Counted from the first letter of the stretch, positions 1-11,343 are shown. The stretch: DNA of 64,000 nucleotides from Frankiaceae bacterium (GCA_035556555.1 DATMES010000035.1:90492-154491); one strand, 5' to 3'. A program made the numbers and translations. Notes: generated by a model not told the origin, from the letters alone.

Positions 1-167
1 CCGCCCCAGACCCCGAACTCGACGCGGTTGTCGAGGGCGTCGGCCAGGCACTCGGTGCGCACGGGGCACCCGAGGCACACCTGCTTCGCGCGGTTCTGGG
101 CCGCTCCCTGGACGAACAGCTCGTCCGGGTCGGTCGTACGGCAGCTCGCGCGGGTGGTCCAGTCCAT
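1..167 (-). CDS. wblA: WhiB-family iron-sulfur regulator, WblA/WhiB4 type (3' end off window)
   Basis: WhiB proteins are small Fe-S regulators that act with the principal sigma factor; WblA/WhiB4 members affect differentiation and redox responses. Only the first 55 codons lie in the window. The four cluster cysteines are visible at residues 9, 31, 34 and 40 (C, then CxxC, then x5C), followed by the GVWGG turn typical of the family. The stretch DPDELFVQGAAQNRAK matches what I recall of WblA. ATG at 167 has GAAGGA about 8 nt upstream. The gene is divergent from the ponA-like gene, as in whiB4/ponA2 of mycobacteria, which supports the subfamily call. Confidence 0.9.
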   Translation of the reverse strand, partial: MDWTTRASCRTTDPDELFVQGAAQNRAKQVCLGCPVRTECLADALDNRVEFGVWG

Positions 168-402
168 GTCGTGGATCCTTCGAGTGCTAGCCGAGGCAGG
201 TGTTTTTGGTGCGGTTTCGACCGTACGGAGCCAGTCCCGGCAGGCACATCCCCTTACCGGACCCTTTCAGGTAGTCCGAACGGGTGGTAAGTCGCAGGGG
301 ACTTTGGCCATTCCCGCCCGCCGCCCCGTGTGGGTCCGTTACGCTTGAGGATCATCCGCCGGTGCGCGCCCGCGCCCGAGACGCGGTCCCCTCTCCTGAT
401 CG
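168..402. promoter_or_regulatory. Divergent wblA/ponA spacer with interrupted hairpin
   Basis: This 235-nt spacer must hold both divergent promoters, but I see no confident -10/-35 pair. The clearest structure is an interrupted inverted repeat: CTTACC (253-258) pairs with GGTAAG (286-291), and inside it GGAC (259-262) pairs with GTCC (274-277), with an asymmetric bulge on the right. It could be an operator or an RNA leader structure of either gene; nothing in the sequence decides. Confidence 0.4.
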
Positions 403-2817
403 GTGACGTTGTTGGCACGTACGGACTCGGGCAGCGCGCTGCACCGGAGCGCCCTCGTGCTGGCCGTCAGCGTGCTCGCGGGGCTGCTGCTGGCGGCGGG
501 GGCGTTTCCGCTGGTGGGCGGCTTCGGCATGCTCGCCAGGGCGGGCGCGGAGTCGTTCGACAAGCTGCCGGACGAGCTCGAGGAGGAGCCGCTCCCGCAG
601 CGCTCGAAGATCCTCGCCGCGGACGGGTCCGTGCTGGCAGAGATCTTCCTCAACGAGAACCGCGTCGTCGTGCCGATCAGCGAGATCCCCGACGACGTCG
701 TCTACAGCATCCTGGCCGTCGAGGACTCCCGCTTCTACGAGCACCGCGGCATCGACGTGCGCGGCCTCGCCCGCGCGCTGTGGCGCAACCGGCAGGCCGG
801 CGAGGTCACCCAGGGCGGGTCGACGATCACCCAGCAGTACGTCAAGAACGTCCTCGTCGAGAACGCCGACGACAAGGCCGATGCCGCCAAGGCGATCGAG
901 CGGTCGACGCAGCGGAAGATCCGCGAGGCGCGGTACGCCATCGCGCTGGAACGCCGCTACACCAAGCGCGAGATCCTCGAGAAGTACCTGAACATCGCGT
1001 ACTTCGGCGACGGCGTGTACGGCGTCGGCACCGCCGCGCAGCACTACTTCCGCAAGCCCGTCCAGAAGCTCACGCTCGGCGAGTCGGCGCTGCTGGCCGG
1101 CATGGTCAAGAACCCCCGCTTCTACAACCCCGTCGACAACCCGCGGAACGCCAAGGCGCGCCGCGACCTCGTGCTGACGCGCGCCGCCGAGGTCGGCTTC
1201 ATCGACCCCGCGCGCGTCGCCGCCGCGGTGAAGAAGCCGTTGCCGAAGATCAACCCGCAGAAGCTGGCAGACCTGCAGAACAACAAGATCGCGCCGGCGT
1301 TCCTCACGTACATGCGCGAGTACTTCCTCAGCGACCCGAAGTTCGGGGCGACGGAGGGGGAGCGCAAGGCGCGGCTGTTCCAGGGCGGCCTCGAGGTCCA
1401 CACGACGCTCGACCCGAAGCTGCAGGCCGTCGCGACCGCGACGCTGAACAAGACCCTCCCGCTGCCGAACGACCCCGCCGCCGCTGCCGTCGTCGTCACG
1501 CCCGGCACAGGCGAGGTCAAGGCGATGGCCGTCGTCAACCACGACGCCAAGACCAAGCAGGTCAACCTCGCCACCGGCGGCTCGTCGGGCTTCCAGGCGG
1601 GGTCGACGTTCAAGATGTTCACGCTCGCGGCCGCCGTCGAGCAGGGCCTCCCGCTCAAGCTGCGGCTGAACTCTCCCGCCCGCTACCGGCCCGACCCGGC
1701 GAAGTGCGACACCCCCGACGACGGCGTGTTCCAGAACGCCGGCGACAGCGAGGCCGGCAACTTCGACCTGCCGACCGCCACGTGGATGTCGGTCAACACG
1801 TACTACGTGCAGCTCCAGGACCGCGTCGGCATCCCGAGCGTCGCCGCGATGGCGCGCCGGATGGGCGTGACGCTCAACAGGGAGCCCGGCTCGCGGGAGT
1901 GCGCGTTCACGCTCGGCAGCTTCGAGGTCGACCCGCTGGAGATGGCGGCGGCGTACGCGACGCTGGCCGCGGAGGGCATGTACTGCAAGCCGATGCCGAT
2001 CACGTCGGTGAAGGCGCCGGACGAGGACGTGCAGACGTTCGAGCCCGAGTGCAGCCGCGTGCTCACCGCCGACGACGCCAACACCGTCACGTCGGTCCTG
2101 CGCGGCGTCATCGACGGCACTCACCCGCACCGTACGGGCCGTGCCGCGTCCCTCGGCCGTCCCGCCGCCGGCAAGACCGGCACGACGACGGGGCCGAGCG
2201 CGGCGTGGTTCGACGGCTACACGCCCGACTTCGCGGCGGCCGTCTGGATGGGCCACCCGACCGCTCCCGCGTTCAACCCGCTGCGCAACGTGCACGGCGT
2301 CGGCACGGTGTACGGGGGCGGGTTCCCCGCGCAGATGTGGCGGGAGATCATGCTCGCCGCCCACGACGGCCTGCCCGTACGAGACTTCCCCGACCCGCCC
2401 GCGACGGCGTTGTTCGGCAAGCAGGTGGCCGTGCCGGACCTCCGCGGGATGACGCCGGAGGAGGCGGAGGAGGCGCTCCGCGGGCTCGGGCTGACGCTGG
2501 TCGTCAACCGCGGCTCCGTCAACGCCGCCCCGATCCCGGCGGGTGCCATCGGGTCGCAGCGGCCGTCCCCCGGGACGAACGTCGCCAAGGGCTCCGTCGT
2601 CACCGTCTACCTGTCGAACGGCCGCTACCCGCCGGTCCAGCCGTCCCCGACGCCCACGAAGACGGCGCCGCTCACGCCGTTGCCGAGCTCGTCCACGCCT
2701 CCGCCGCCTCCGCCGAGCTGCAACGGCAACCCCAAGAAGTGCCAGACGCCCTCGCCGACCCCGACTCCCACGCCGTCGCCGAGCGGCGGTACGGGCGGCG
2801 AACAGGGCGGCGGCTAG
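403..2817 (+). CDS. ponA: Class A penicillin-binding protein with PASTA domain (PonA2 type)
   Basis: Bifunctional cell-wall synthase: glycan polymerisation plus peptide cross-linking at the outer face of the membrane. 804 aa. An N-terminal signal anchor (about residues 12-40) is followed by a GT51 transglycosylase domain with EDSRFYEH (catalytic Glu107) and GGSTITQQ. The transpeptidase domain carries S401-T-F-K, S463-V-N and K591-T-G. One PASTA domain lies at about 675-745, then a Pro/Thr/Ser-rich tail that may span the wall. The start is GTG at 403, without a strong ribosome site. Divergent wblA and a downstream metallophosphoesterase match the ponA2 neighbourhood. A copy of the 50-bp repeat lies just behind the gene. 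Confidence 0.93.
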   Translation: MTLLARTDSGSALHRSALVLAVSVLAGLLLAAGAFPLVGGFGMLARAGAESFDKLPDELEEEPLPQRSKILAADGSVLAEIFLNENRVVVPISEIPDDVVYSILAVEDSRFYEHRGIDVRGLARALWRNRQAGEVTQGGSTITQQYVKNVLVENADDKADAAKAIERSTQRKIREARYAIALERRYTKREILEKYLNIAYFGDGVYGVGTAAQHYFRKPVQKLTLGESALLAGMVKNPRFYNPVDNPRNAKARRDLVLTRAAEVGFIDPARVAAAVKKPLPKINPQKLADLQNNKIAPAFLTYMREYFLSDPKFGATEGERKARLFQGGLEVHTTLDPKLQAVATATLNKTLPLPNDPAAAAVVVTPGTGEVKAMAVVNHDAKTKQVNLATGGSSGFQAGSTFKMFTLAAAVEQGLPLKLRLNSPARYRPDPAKCDTPDDGVFQNAGDSEAGNFDLPTATWMSVNTYYVQLQDRVGIPSVAAMARRMGVTLNREPGSRECAFTLGSFEVDPLEMAAAYATLAAEGMYCKPMPITSVKAPDEDVQTFEPECSRVLTADDANTVTSVLRGVIDGTHPHRTGRAASLGRPAAGKTGTTTGPSAAWFDGYTPDFAAAVWMGHPTAPAFNPLRNVHGVGTVYGGGFPAQMWREIMLAAHDGLPVRDFPDPPATALFGKQVAVPDLRGMTPEEAEEALRGLGLTLVVNRGSVNAAPIPAGAIGSQRPSPGTNVAKGSVVTVYLSNGRYPPVQPSPTPTKTAPLTPLPSSSTPPPPPPSCNGNPKKCQTPSPTPTPTPSPSGGTGGEQGGG

Positions 2818-2857
2818 CCGGACACCCGCCCGCCGCCGTCGCGGCCGGGCATGTCTC

Positions 2858-2907
2858 GTTCTCTGAAGATCGCCACGCTCGAGACCGGCGGGTGGACTGC
2901 AAGGGTC
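2858..2907 (+). repeat. 50-bp dispersed intergenic repeat R1, copy 1
   Basis: Begins GTTCTCTGAAGATC and contains GAGACCGG. It aligns without gaps to 10563-10612 and 49510-49559. In the other copies the ends form a GTTCT/AGAAC inverted repeat; here the right end has decayed to AAGGGTC. It lies between two convergent genes (PBP and GatB/YqeY protein). Confidence 0.75.
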
Positions 2908-2923
2908 GGGCAGGCGAGGGGGC

Positions 2924-3379
2924 TCAGGAGCTCAGCGCCTTCTTGACGGCGGCGGCGACGCGGCCGCCCTCGGCGCGGCCCGCGACCTGCGGCGTCACGA
3001 GCTTCATGACGAGCCCCATCTGCTGCGGCGACGTCGCGCCGGTCTCCGCGATCGCCGTCGCGACGAGCGCGGTGAGGTCCTCGTCGGACAGCTGCGCGGG
3101 CAGGTACTCCTCGACGATCGCGCCCTCGGCCCGCTCGCGCTCCGCGAGCTCCGTACGGCCGCCGTCGCTGAACGCCTCCGCCGCCTCGCGCCGCTTCTTC
3201 CCCTCGCGGGCCAGCACCTTGAGCACCTCGTCGTCGTCCAGCTCGCGGGCCGCGCCGCCGGAGACCTCTTCGTTCTTGATCGCGGTCAGGACCATCCGCA
3301 ACGTCGCCGTGCGGAGCTCGTCACGGGCCTTCATCGCGGTGGTCAGGTCGTTCTGCAGCCGGTCCTTGAGGTCGCTCAT
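2924..3379 (-). CDS. GatB/YqeY domain-containing protein
   Basis: 151 aa, the usual length of the stand-alone YqeY family. It opens MSDLKDRLQNDLTTAMKARD and contains LRMVLTAIKNEEV and EYLPAQLSDEDL, both characteristic. The fold equals the C-terminal tRNA-binding part of GatB; members may help transamidate mischarged tRNA or act in RNA metabolism, but the physiological role is unsettled. The gene is convergent with the PBP gene and its start lies 35 nt from the divergent metallophosphoesterase start, so both promoters are packed between 3380 and 3414. Confidence 0.92.
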   Translation of the reverse strand: MSDLKDRLQNDLTTAMKARDELRTATLRMVLTAIKNEEVSGGAARELDDDEVLKVLAREGKKRREAAEAFSDGGRTELAERERAEGAIVEEYLPAQLSDEDLTALVATAIAETGATSPQQMGLVMKLVTPQVAGRAEGGRVAAAVKKALSS

Positions 3380-3414
3380 GGGCCGATCCTCGCAGGCTCG
3401 CGCAGAATGGGCCC

Positions 3415-4296
3415 ATGCGTTTCGCCGTCGCCGCCCCGCTCGCCCTCGCGGGGGCGGCGGTCGCCGGCGTCGGGTACGCGGCGGGCGTCGAGCGGAACGC
3501 GTTCGTGCTCCGCCGCTACGACGTCCCCGTGCTGCCGCCGGGCGCCCAGCCGCTCAAGGTGCTGCACGTCAGCGACGTGCACATGCTCGGGCGGCAGCAC
3601 CGCAAGCAGGCGTTCCTGCGCCGCCTGGCCGACGAGGGCCCCGACCTCGTCGTCACGACCGGCGACAACCTCGCGGGCCCCGACGGGATCCCCGCCGTCC
3701 TCGCCGCGCTGGACCCGCTGCGGGGCACGCCGGGCGTCTTCGTGCTCGGCTCCAACGACTACTACGCCCCCAAGCCGAAGAACCCGTTCAAGTACTTCTT
3801 CCCGCGGCACAAGCGCGTCATCGGCGACCCGCTGCCGTGGCGGGAGCTCGTGGACGGCTTCGAGGACATGGGCTGGACCGACCTGACGAACGACCGCCGC
3901 CTCGCGACGGCAGGCGGCCGTACGGTCGAGGTGGCCGGCGTCGACGACCCGCACCTCAAGCGCGACCGGCTCGCGGTGGCGGACAAGCCCGTCGCCGCCG
4001 GCGCCGAGGTGCACCTCGCGCTGGTGCACGCGCCGGAGCCGCGGGCGCTGGACCGGTTCGAACGCAGCGGGTTCGACCTGCTGCTCTGCGGCCACACCCA
4101 CGGCGGCCAGCTGCGCGTCCCCGGCGTCGGAGCGCTCGTCACCAACTGCGGCATCGACCGCGCCCGCGCGCGCGGCCTCTCGCGCTACGGCGACGCGTGG
4201 CTGCACGTCTCCGCGGGGCTCGGGACGTCGCCGTACGCCCCTGTGCGCTTCGCCTGCCGTCCGGAGGCGTCGTTGCTCACCCTGGTCGCACGCTAG
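3415..4296 (+). CDS. Membrane-anchored metallophosphoesterase (YaeI-like)
   Basis: 293 aa calcineurin-like phosphoesterase. An N-terminal hydrophobic stretch (1-23) suggests membrane anchoring or export. Metal-ligand motifs are in order: HVSDVHM (D54, H56), TGDN (D84), GSND in place of the canonical GNHD (N114), a VHAPEP histidine, and GHTHGGQL near the C-terminus. The GSND variant leaves the metal-binding Asn but replaces the His that normally assists catalysis; I believe this is usual in the actinobacterial subfamily beside ponA2. Substrate unknown. A tRNA-Pro gene follows 18 nt downstream. Confidence 0.9.
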   Translation: MRFAVAAPLALAGAAVAGVGYAAGVERNAFVLRRYDVPVLPPGAQPLKVLHVSDVHMLGRQHRKQAFLRRLADEGPDLVVTTGDNLAGPDGIPAVLAALDPLRGTPGVFVLGSNDYYAPKPKNPFKYFFPRHKRVIGDPLPWRELVDGFEDMGWTDLTNDRRLATAGGRTVEVAGVDDPHLKRDRLAVADKPVAAGAEVHLALVHAPEPRALDRFERSGFDLLLCGHTHGGQLRVPGVGALVTNCGIDRARARGLSRYGDAWLHVSAGLGTSPYAPVRFACRPEASLLTLVAR

Positions 4297-4314
4297 ACTC
4301 TCGCTCTGCTGCAT

Positions 4315-4392
4315 CGGGATGTAGCGCAGCTTGGTTAGCGCGCCACGTTCGGGACGTGGAGGCCGGGAGTTCGAATCTCCCCATCCCGACCA
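4315..4392 (+). tRNA. tRNA-Pro (CGG)
   Basis: The acceptor arm CGGGATG (4315-4321) pairs with CATCCCG (4382-4388). The anticodon loop TTCGGGA between CCACG and CGTGG gives anticodon CGG, reading CCG. The T-arm GGGAGTTCGAATCTCCC is intact and the terminal CCA is encoded (4390-4392). Confidence 0.96.
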
Positions 4393-4441
4393 CCGTACGA
4401 CGCCGGCTCCGGTCCCTCTCGGGGCCGGAGCCGCGTGCGTT

Positions 4442-5266
4442 CTACAGCGGCGGGCCCTCCGTCTCGCAGCTCGCCTGGGCCGGCGTGCCGGTGGCGGGGT
4501 TGGCGAGGATGACCTCGCACGTCGTCCCCGCGCCGTCCGTACGGACCTGGATGCGGGTCCCGTCCGCCGTGACCGTCTCCCGCCGGATCAACGGCGTGGG
4601 TGTCCCTTCAGGGTCCCTGTCGGTGCCGGGGATGCGGTCGGCGAGGACCGTGCCGCGCTCGGCGCGCACGACGACCCAGGTGGCCGTACGGCCCGCGGCG
4701 ACGGGCACCAGCGCGCCGCCGCGCGCGGACACCCGTATCCGCTCCGCCTTCGGCGCGCCGATCGCGGCGGAGGTCACGACGACGCTCGCGGCGTCCGGCG
4801 CGACGACGACCACCGCGCTCCGGCCGGCCTCCTCGACGTGCTCGGTGACGACGCGCTCGCGGTCGTCCAGGGTGCGCGCGCTGACGCGCCGGGCCTCGTC
4901 GTCGCGCACGACCAGGACGGCCACCGTGACGTGGTCGGCGTACGGCATCGCGAGGACGACGACACTGCCGCCGGCCTCGCGCCAGTCCTCGGCGTAGAGC
5001 GTCGCCGCCTGCTCCAGCGTCACGCTCGCGTCCCGCTCCGCCCAGCCCCGCACCGCCGTCTCGCGCAGGGCCTGGTCGCCCGCGCGTGACCCCGCCGCGG
5101 GCCAGCCGGGCAGCGTCGGAGGTGGTGGCGGCGGAGGTACGGGCTCCGGTCGCAGCGCCACGTACGCCCCCGCCGCGGCCACCACGACGGCCACGACGAC
5201 GCCGAGCGCCACGATCCAGCGCGGCAGCGGATCGCGTTCCGGTGACTCGAGTACCTCGGCCGTCAT
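4442..5266 (-). CDS. Single-pass membrane protein of unknown function, proline-linker type
   Basis: 274 aa from the ATG at 5266, which is preceded by a G-run (GGGGG, 9 nt upstream). A short cytoplasmic N-terminus leads into one membrane helix at about residues 19-42, a run of prolines (about 47-55), and an Ala/Val-rich extracytoplasmic domain that ends with two cysteines (CEV... and SCETEG). I do not recognise the family. The reading frame stays open upstream to 5302, but the extra 12 residues look non-coding. It is divergent from the membrane-protein pair at 5359 and 6370. Confidence 0.75.
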   Translation of the reverse strand: MTAEVLESPERDPLPRWIVALGVVVAVVVAAAGAYVALRPEPVPPPPPPPTLPGWPAAGSRAGDQALRETAVRGWAERDASVTLEQAATLYAEDWREAGGSVVVLAMPYADHVTVAVLVVRDDEARRVSARTLDDRERVVTEHVEEAGRSAVVVVAPDAASVVVTSAAIGAPKAERIRVSARGGALVPVAAGRTATWVVVRAERGTVLADRIPGTDRDPEGTPTPLIRRETVTADGTRIQVRTDGAGTTCEVILANPATGTPAQASCETEGPPL

Positions 5267-5358
5267 GGTGCCGTACCCCCGTCGTGGTCGAGTGGCGCGC
5301 ACGGTAACGTGCCGCCACAGCGGCGGCCAGGGCGGCGACGAGAACGGGGTGGGTCCGG

Positions 5359-6357
5359 GTGGACGTGTTCGAGTCGCTCCATGTCAACCACTGGGCCGGG
5401 CTCATCGACGCGGCCGCGGTGCTCCTCGTCCTCGGCGTGTGGCTGCTTATCGACGCGTCGTTCGCGTTCCTCCGCGCGGTCCTGCGCGTCGCCGGTGCCG
5501 CGCTGCTCGTCGCCGCGGCAGGCGTCGTCGTCCAGCGGGCCGTCGGCCTGGTCCACGCCGGCGTGCTGCGCGAGACGTTCGCCGCCGCGACCGGCGAGGA
5601 GAGCACGGGCGACCGGTCGCTCGTGGTGCTCGGGGTCGCCGCGGTGGCGCTCGTGGCGGGCGTGGTGCTGGCGACGCTCGGTGCCGAGGACGACGACGAG
5701 GCGTACGACGCCGACCTCGACGACGAGGAGGAGGACGACGAGCCGGTGCCCGCACCGGTCGCGCCGCCGCCGTCCGCGTGGTCGCGTACGGAGGTCCTCG
5801 GCGACGCCCCCGAACGCGGCCGCTGGGACCCTGACCCCGAGCCGGAGCCGTCGGAGCCGCTCGGCCTCACGCCCCGCGCCCACGCGGTGCCGCTCCTCGC
5901 GCTCGCCGTCGCGCTCGCGCTGCCCACGGCATCCCGCGTCGGCGAGGCGCCGCTCGACGCCATGCCGTTCCTCGGCGACCTCGGGGTGCTCCAGGCCGCG
6001 GGGCACGCCATGACCGGCCTGCTCGCCGGGCTGGCCCTGCTCGGCGGCGTTCTCGCGCTCGGCGTGGACGAACGCCGCGTCGTCGTCCCCGCGTTCGCCC
6101 TCACGGCGATCGGCGCGGGGCTCGGCGGCGCGTTCCTCCCCGCGCTCGCCAACGAGCACTGGGTCGCCGGCGCCACCGGTGCGATGGCCGGGCTGCTGCT
6201 GCCTTCGGGGTATCGCGTGCTGCGCAGGCTGCCCGCCGCGTCCCGCGGTGCGCTGGTCACCGGGGTGCTGGGGGCGGCGGCGCTGCTGGCGGCGTCGATG
6301 TTCCTGCGGGCGCACGCGGTGAAGGCACTGTTCGAGGAGCAGTTCCTGCGGTTCTGA
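5359..6357 (+). CDS. Multi-pass membrane protein, paralogue of next gene
   Basis: 332 aa, unknown function. GTG start at 5359. Several hydrophobic helices flank a long acidic loop (about residues 110-140, rich in Asp/Glu). The segment LPALANEHWVAGATG near the C-terminal helices recurs in the next protein as QVANEHWAMVATG, so the two are tandem paralogues with the same arrangement of helices. Separated by 12 nt from the next gene and probably cotranscribed with it. Confidence 0.72.
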   Translation: MDVFESLHVNHWAGLIDAAAVLLVLGVWLLIDASFAFLRAVLRVAGAALLVAAAGVVVQRAVGLVHAGVLRETFAAATGEESTGDRSLVVLGVAAVALVAGVVLATLGAEDDDEAYDADLDDEEEDDEPVPAPVAPPPSAWSRTEVLGDAPERGRWDPDPEPEPSEPLGLTPRAHAVPLLALAVALALPTASRVGEAPLDAMPFLGDLGVLQAAGHAMTGLLAGLALLGGVLALGVDERRVVVPAFALTAIGAGLGGAFLPALANEHWVAGATGAMAGLLLPSGYRVLRRLPAASRGALVTGVLGAAALLAASMFLRAHAVKALFEEQFLRF

Positions 6358-6369
6358 CGAGGAGGAACG

Positions 6370-7227
6370 ATGGTGGGGCAGATCGGGCCGCTGGACGCGT
6401 GGCTCGTCGTGGCCGACGTCGCGGGCGTGCTGGCCGTGCTCGCCGCGTGGCTGCTGCTCTCCGGGGCCGGCGACCGGGCCAGGGCGTACGGCGCCGCCGC
6501 CGGTGCCGCGCTCGTCGCGCTCGGGCTCGGCAGCGCGCTGTTCCGGGTGTCGGGCAACGTCTCGAACCTCACGCTCGACGCCGGCCTCCCTGGCAGCAAC
6601 ATCGCGGCGTACGCCGTCCTGCTGGTCGCCGGCGTCGCGGCCGGGGTGGGTGCGGTCGTGGCTGCCCGGCGCCGGGAGACGGGGACGGGGCGGCTCCCGC
6701 TGGAGCTCGCCGTCGTGGCGGTCGCGGTGGCGTTGCCGTCCCTCGTCCACCCGGCCGGGGAGCGGGCGCCCGACAGGTGGGAGGTCACCGCGGCCGTCGT
6801 CGCCGTTCACGTGCTGAGCGGCGTGGTCGTGGCGGGCGGGCTGCTCGTCGTGCTGGGCTACGACGACGACCCGCCGGCGGGGGCCGTGGCCGGCGCGTTC
6901 GCGCTGGTCGCTGTCGTCACCGTCGCCGGGTGGGTCTGGCAGGAGCAGGTCGCCAACGAGCACTGGGCGATGGTCGCGACCGGCCTCGCCGCCGGGCTGC
7001 TGGCGGCGGTGGCGCTGCCGCTGCTGCGCGACGTCGTGCCCGCCGACGCCTCGGCGGTCGTCGCGGGTGTGCTCGCGGTGCTCGTCGTGCTCGTGCTGGC
7101 GGGGCTCGCCAACGGTCAGGCGTTCCGCGAGTACGGCGAGCTCCAGGGCGAGCGGAGCCTCGACCTCGTGGACGAGGGCAACGACGGCCCTCGGAGCCTC
7201 CCGTACACCGAGCTGCCGACGCCCTAG
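6370..7227 (+). CDS. Multi-pass membrane protein, paralogue of preceding gene
   Basis: 285 aa, unknown function, mostly Ala/Val/Leu helices. The start is secured by GAGGAGG 5-6 nt before the ATG. The ANEHW motif followed by a small-residue helix (ATGLAAGLLAAV) matches the preceding protein. The C-terminus is short and charged (GELQGERSLDLVDEGN). The stop is followed after 3 nt by the ~180-bp repeat element that fills the gap to asd. Confidence 0.75.
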   Translation: MVGQIGPLDAWLVVADVAGVLAVLAAWLLLSGAGDRARAYGAAAGAALVALGLGSALFRVSGNVSNLTLDAGLPGSNIAAYAVLLVAGVAAGVGAVVAARRRETGTGRLPLELAVVAVAVALPSLVHPAGERAPDRWEVTAAVVAVHVLSGVVVAGGLLVVLGYDDDPPAGAVAGAFALVAVVTVAGWVWQEQVANEHWAMVATGLAAGLLAAVALPLLRDVVPADASAVVAGVLAVLVVLVLAGLANGQAFREYGELQGERSLDLVDEGNDGPRSLPYTELPTP

Positions 7228-7230
7228 TAG

Positions 7231-7406
7231 CGCTTGGCGAAGCGCACTGGTTGGTGACGCGGGGTGACACGCCGTGCTCCCGTGACCGCCGCCGGGGCGT
7301 TCGGGGTGCGAATTGCTCCTTTTCCCCGCACGGGCCGCAACCCGGTTGCGTACGTGACCGGCGGTGCGGTTACGGCGGGTGACCGCAGGTGGAGTTTCGC
7401 CAAGGC
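7231..7406 (+). repeat. ~180-bp conserved intergenic element, copy A
   Basis: Fills the spacer between the convergent membrane-protein and asd genes. It is bounded by CTTGGCGAA (7233-7241) and its inverse TTCGCCAAG (7396-7404). The core TCGGGGTGCG (7301-7310), 16 nt, then CGCACGGGCCGCAACCCGG (from 7327) recurs with identical spacing in the element after the amidase gene at 20399. The core forms a hairpin around the loop CAACC. Could be a structured RNA, a two-way terminator, or a small mobile element. Confidence 0.6.
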
Positions 7407-7409
7407 CTC

Positions 7410-9721
<2,312 letters not shown>

Positions 9722-9744
9722 TCGGGCCAGTCTACGATCGGCGC

Positions 9745-10545
9745 GTGCGTACCCGGCCGCTGCTGCTCGCGTTGCTCCTCGTCGCGCTTCCCGCGTGCAC
9801 CGAGGACAAGAAGCCGCCGTACGACCCCGACGCGCCGCTGAAGGAGGCGCGGGCCCGCCTGGCGGTGCTCGCGCAGGCGACGGCGAACGGCGCGTACGAC
9901 GCGCAGTACCGCTTCCTCCAGCTCCCCTCCAACACCGCCGGCGTCATCCGGATCCGGCAGTCGCCGCCGCAGTACCGCATCGACATCGTGTCCAAGGACG
10001 GCGCGTCGTTCTTCGCGCTGAAGAGCGGCATCGTGTCGTGCTCCTCGAAGGCGTCGAAGAAGACCTGCTTCCTCGTGGCGCGGCCCGGCGAGGAGGTGCC
10101 GGCGCTGTTCGACCCGGGCGTGCAGCGGCTGTTCCGCGACGCCGTCGAGGACCTCGCCGCCAACCCCAACGGCTACATCGTCCGCCGCGTCGACCCCGTC
10201 CCGACCGCGACACCGGTGTCGGCCACGCCGACGCCGACTCCGACGAAGACGCCGTCGAAGAAGCCGGTGTCGCCCACGCCGTCCCTGCTCCCGATCCCCG
10301 TGGGCGAGTGCTTCGAGGTGACGCGCACCATCGAGACGCCGGACCCGCAGCAGCCGTCGGGGTTCGAGAACGGCACGTACTGCTTCGCCGAGCAGGGCGT
10401 CGCGACGTCCATCAACGTGAAGTCGGGGACGATGACGCTGGTGAAGCTGCTCGGCCCGCCGCCGGCCGCGGCGTTCAAGCCGCCGGCGAAGGTCCAGAAG
10501 CTGCCCGAGCTCACGCCGACCCCGACCCCGTCGAAGAAGAAGTAG
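9745..10545 (+). CDS. Lipoprotein of unknown function with two Thr/Pro-rich linkers
   Basis: 266 aa. GTG start. The signal peptide ends in the lipobox LPAC (Cys18), predicting a membrane-anchored extracytoplasmic lipoprotein. The central domain (about 30-150) has a beta-rich look with four cysteines (CSS, CFL, CFE, CFA). A [12 protein letters not shown] linker sits at about 155-175 and another at the C-terminus, which ends in Lys-Lys-Lys. The fold recalls LolA/LppX-type lipid-binding domains but I cannot confirm that. A copy of the 50-bp repeat follows the stop. Confidence 0.78.
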   Translation: MRTRPLLLALLLVALPACTEDKKPPYDPDAPLKEARARLAVLAQATANGAYDAQYRFLQLPSNTAGVIRIRQSPPQYRIDIVSKDGASFFALKSGIVSCSSKASKKTCFLVARPGEEVPALFDPGVQRLFRDAVEDLAANPNGYIVRRVDPVPTATPVSATPTPTPTKTPSKKPVSPTPSLLPIPVGECFEVTRTIETPDPQQPSGFENGTYCFAEQGVATSINVKSGTMTLVKLLGPPPAAAFKPPAKVQKLPELTPTPTPSKKK

Positions 10546-10562
10546 ACGCGCCCCTGCTACCC

Positions 10563-10612
10563 GTTCTTTGAAGATCACCACGCGCGAGACCGGCGTGCGG
10601 GCTGCAGAGAAC
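10563..10612 (+). repeat. 50-bp dispersed intergenic repeat R1, copy 2
   Basis: Runs from GTTCTTTGAAGATCACC to CTGCAGAGAAC. It differs from copy 3 (49510-49559) at about 8 of 50 positions, with the same orientation and length. Ends form a GTTCT/AGAAC inverted repeat. Lies between the convergent lipoprotein and recR genes. Confidence 0.8.
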
Positions 10613-10628
10613 GAGCGGGGGGCGGGGG

Positions 10629-11228
10629 CTACACGTCGAGGAGCCTGCGGCCCTCGAACGCCCTGCCGAGGGTGACCTCGTCGGCGTACTCCAGGTCCCC
10701 GCCCACCGGCAGCCCGCTCGCGAGCCGCGTCACGCGCATGCCCATCGGCTTCACGAGCCGCGCCAGGTAGGTGGCCGTGGCCTCGCCTTCGAGGTTCGGG
10801 TCGGTGGCGAGGATCAGCTCGGTCACGGAGCCGTCGGCGAGGCGCAGCATGAGCTCGCGGATGCGCAGGTCGTCGGGGCCGACGCCCTCGATGGGGCTGA
10901 TCGCGCCGCCGAGCACGTGGTAGCGGCCCTTGAACTCCCGCGTCTTCTCGATGGCGACGACGTCCTTCGGCTCCTCGACGACGCAGATCACCGTGAGGTC
11001 GCGGCGGGTGTCGCGGCAGATGCGGCACTCCTCGGCCTCGGCGACGTTGCCGCAGACCCGGCAGAACTTCACCTTGTCCTTGACCTCGGTCAGCGCGTGG
11101 GCCAGCCGCTTCACGTCCGCGGGGTCGGCGGCGAGCAGGTGGAACGCGATCCGCTGCGCGCCCTTCGGCCCGACCCCGGGGAGGCGGCCGAGCTCGTCGA
11201 TGAGGTCCTGGACCGGGCCTTCGTACAC
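10629..11228 (-). CDS. recR: Recombination mediator RecR
   Basis: Works with RecF/RecO to load RecA on gapped DNA. 199 aa, exactly the family length, if started at the GTG at 11228 ([18 protein letters not shown]); the frame is open further upstream but that part is not RecR. A helix-hairpin-helix ([19 protein letters not shown]) is followed by a C4 zinc finger (Cys56, 59, 68, 71) and a Toprim domain starting [11 protein letters not shown]. In most bacteria recR follows dnaX and ybaB; here two sigma-factor modules on the other strand separate the three genes. Confidence 0.96.
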   Translation of the reverse strand: MYEGPVQDLIDELGRLPGVGPKGAQRIAFHLLAADPADVKRLAHALTEVKDKVKFCRVCGNVAEAEECRICRDTRRDLTVICVVEEPKDVVAIEKTREFKGRYHVLGGAISPIEGVGPDDLRIRELMLRLADGSVTELILATDPNLEGEATATYLARLVKPMGMRVTRLASGLPVGGDLEYADEVTLGRAFEGRRLLDV

Positions 11229-11343
11229 CCCGTCAGTCTCTCGCGGAACGCCGCCCTCCGCCGGTCGCCGCGCGGACCCGGGGCAACCATTCGGGGCTCC
11301 CATCCGGTCGTACGCTCGGCGACGGCGAACGAGAGGCGGCGGG

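Noticed and set aside
2858..2907. Integron attC site for repeat R1
   Set aside because: The end sequence GTTCTGTG/CACAGAAC does not fit the attC core RYYYAAC/GTTRRRY, no integron integrase is present, and copies are far apart rather than in a cassette array.
330..4997. 1555-codon plus-strand open frame
   Set aside because: It runs in another frame through the PBP gene, antisense through GatB/YqeY and over the tRNA; the product is Arg/Ala/Pro-rich low-complexity text typical of shadow frames in very GC-rich DNA.
4608..6788. 726- and 988-codon minus-strand open frames across the membrane-protein genes and asd
   Set aside because: Composition is repetitive (Ser/Ala/Thr or Arg/Gly), no domain is recognisable, and plus-strand frames with RBS, helices and paralogy explain the region better.
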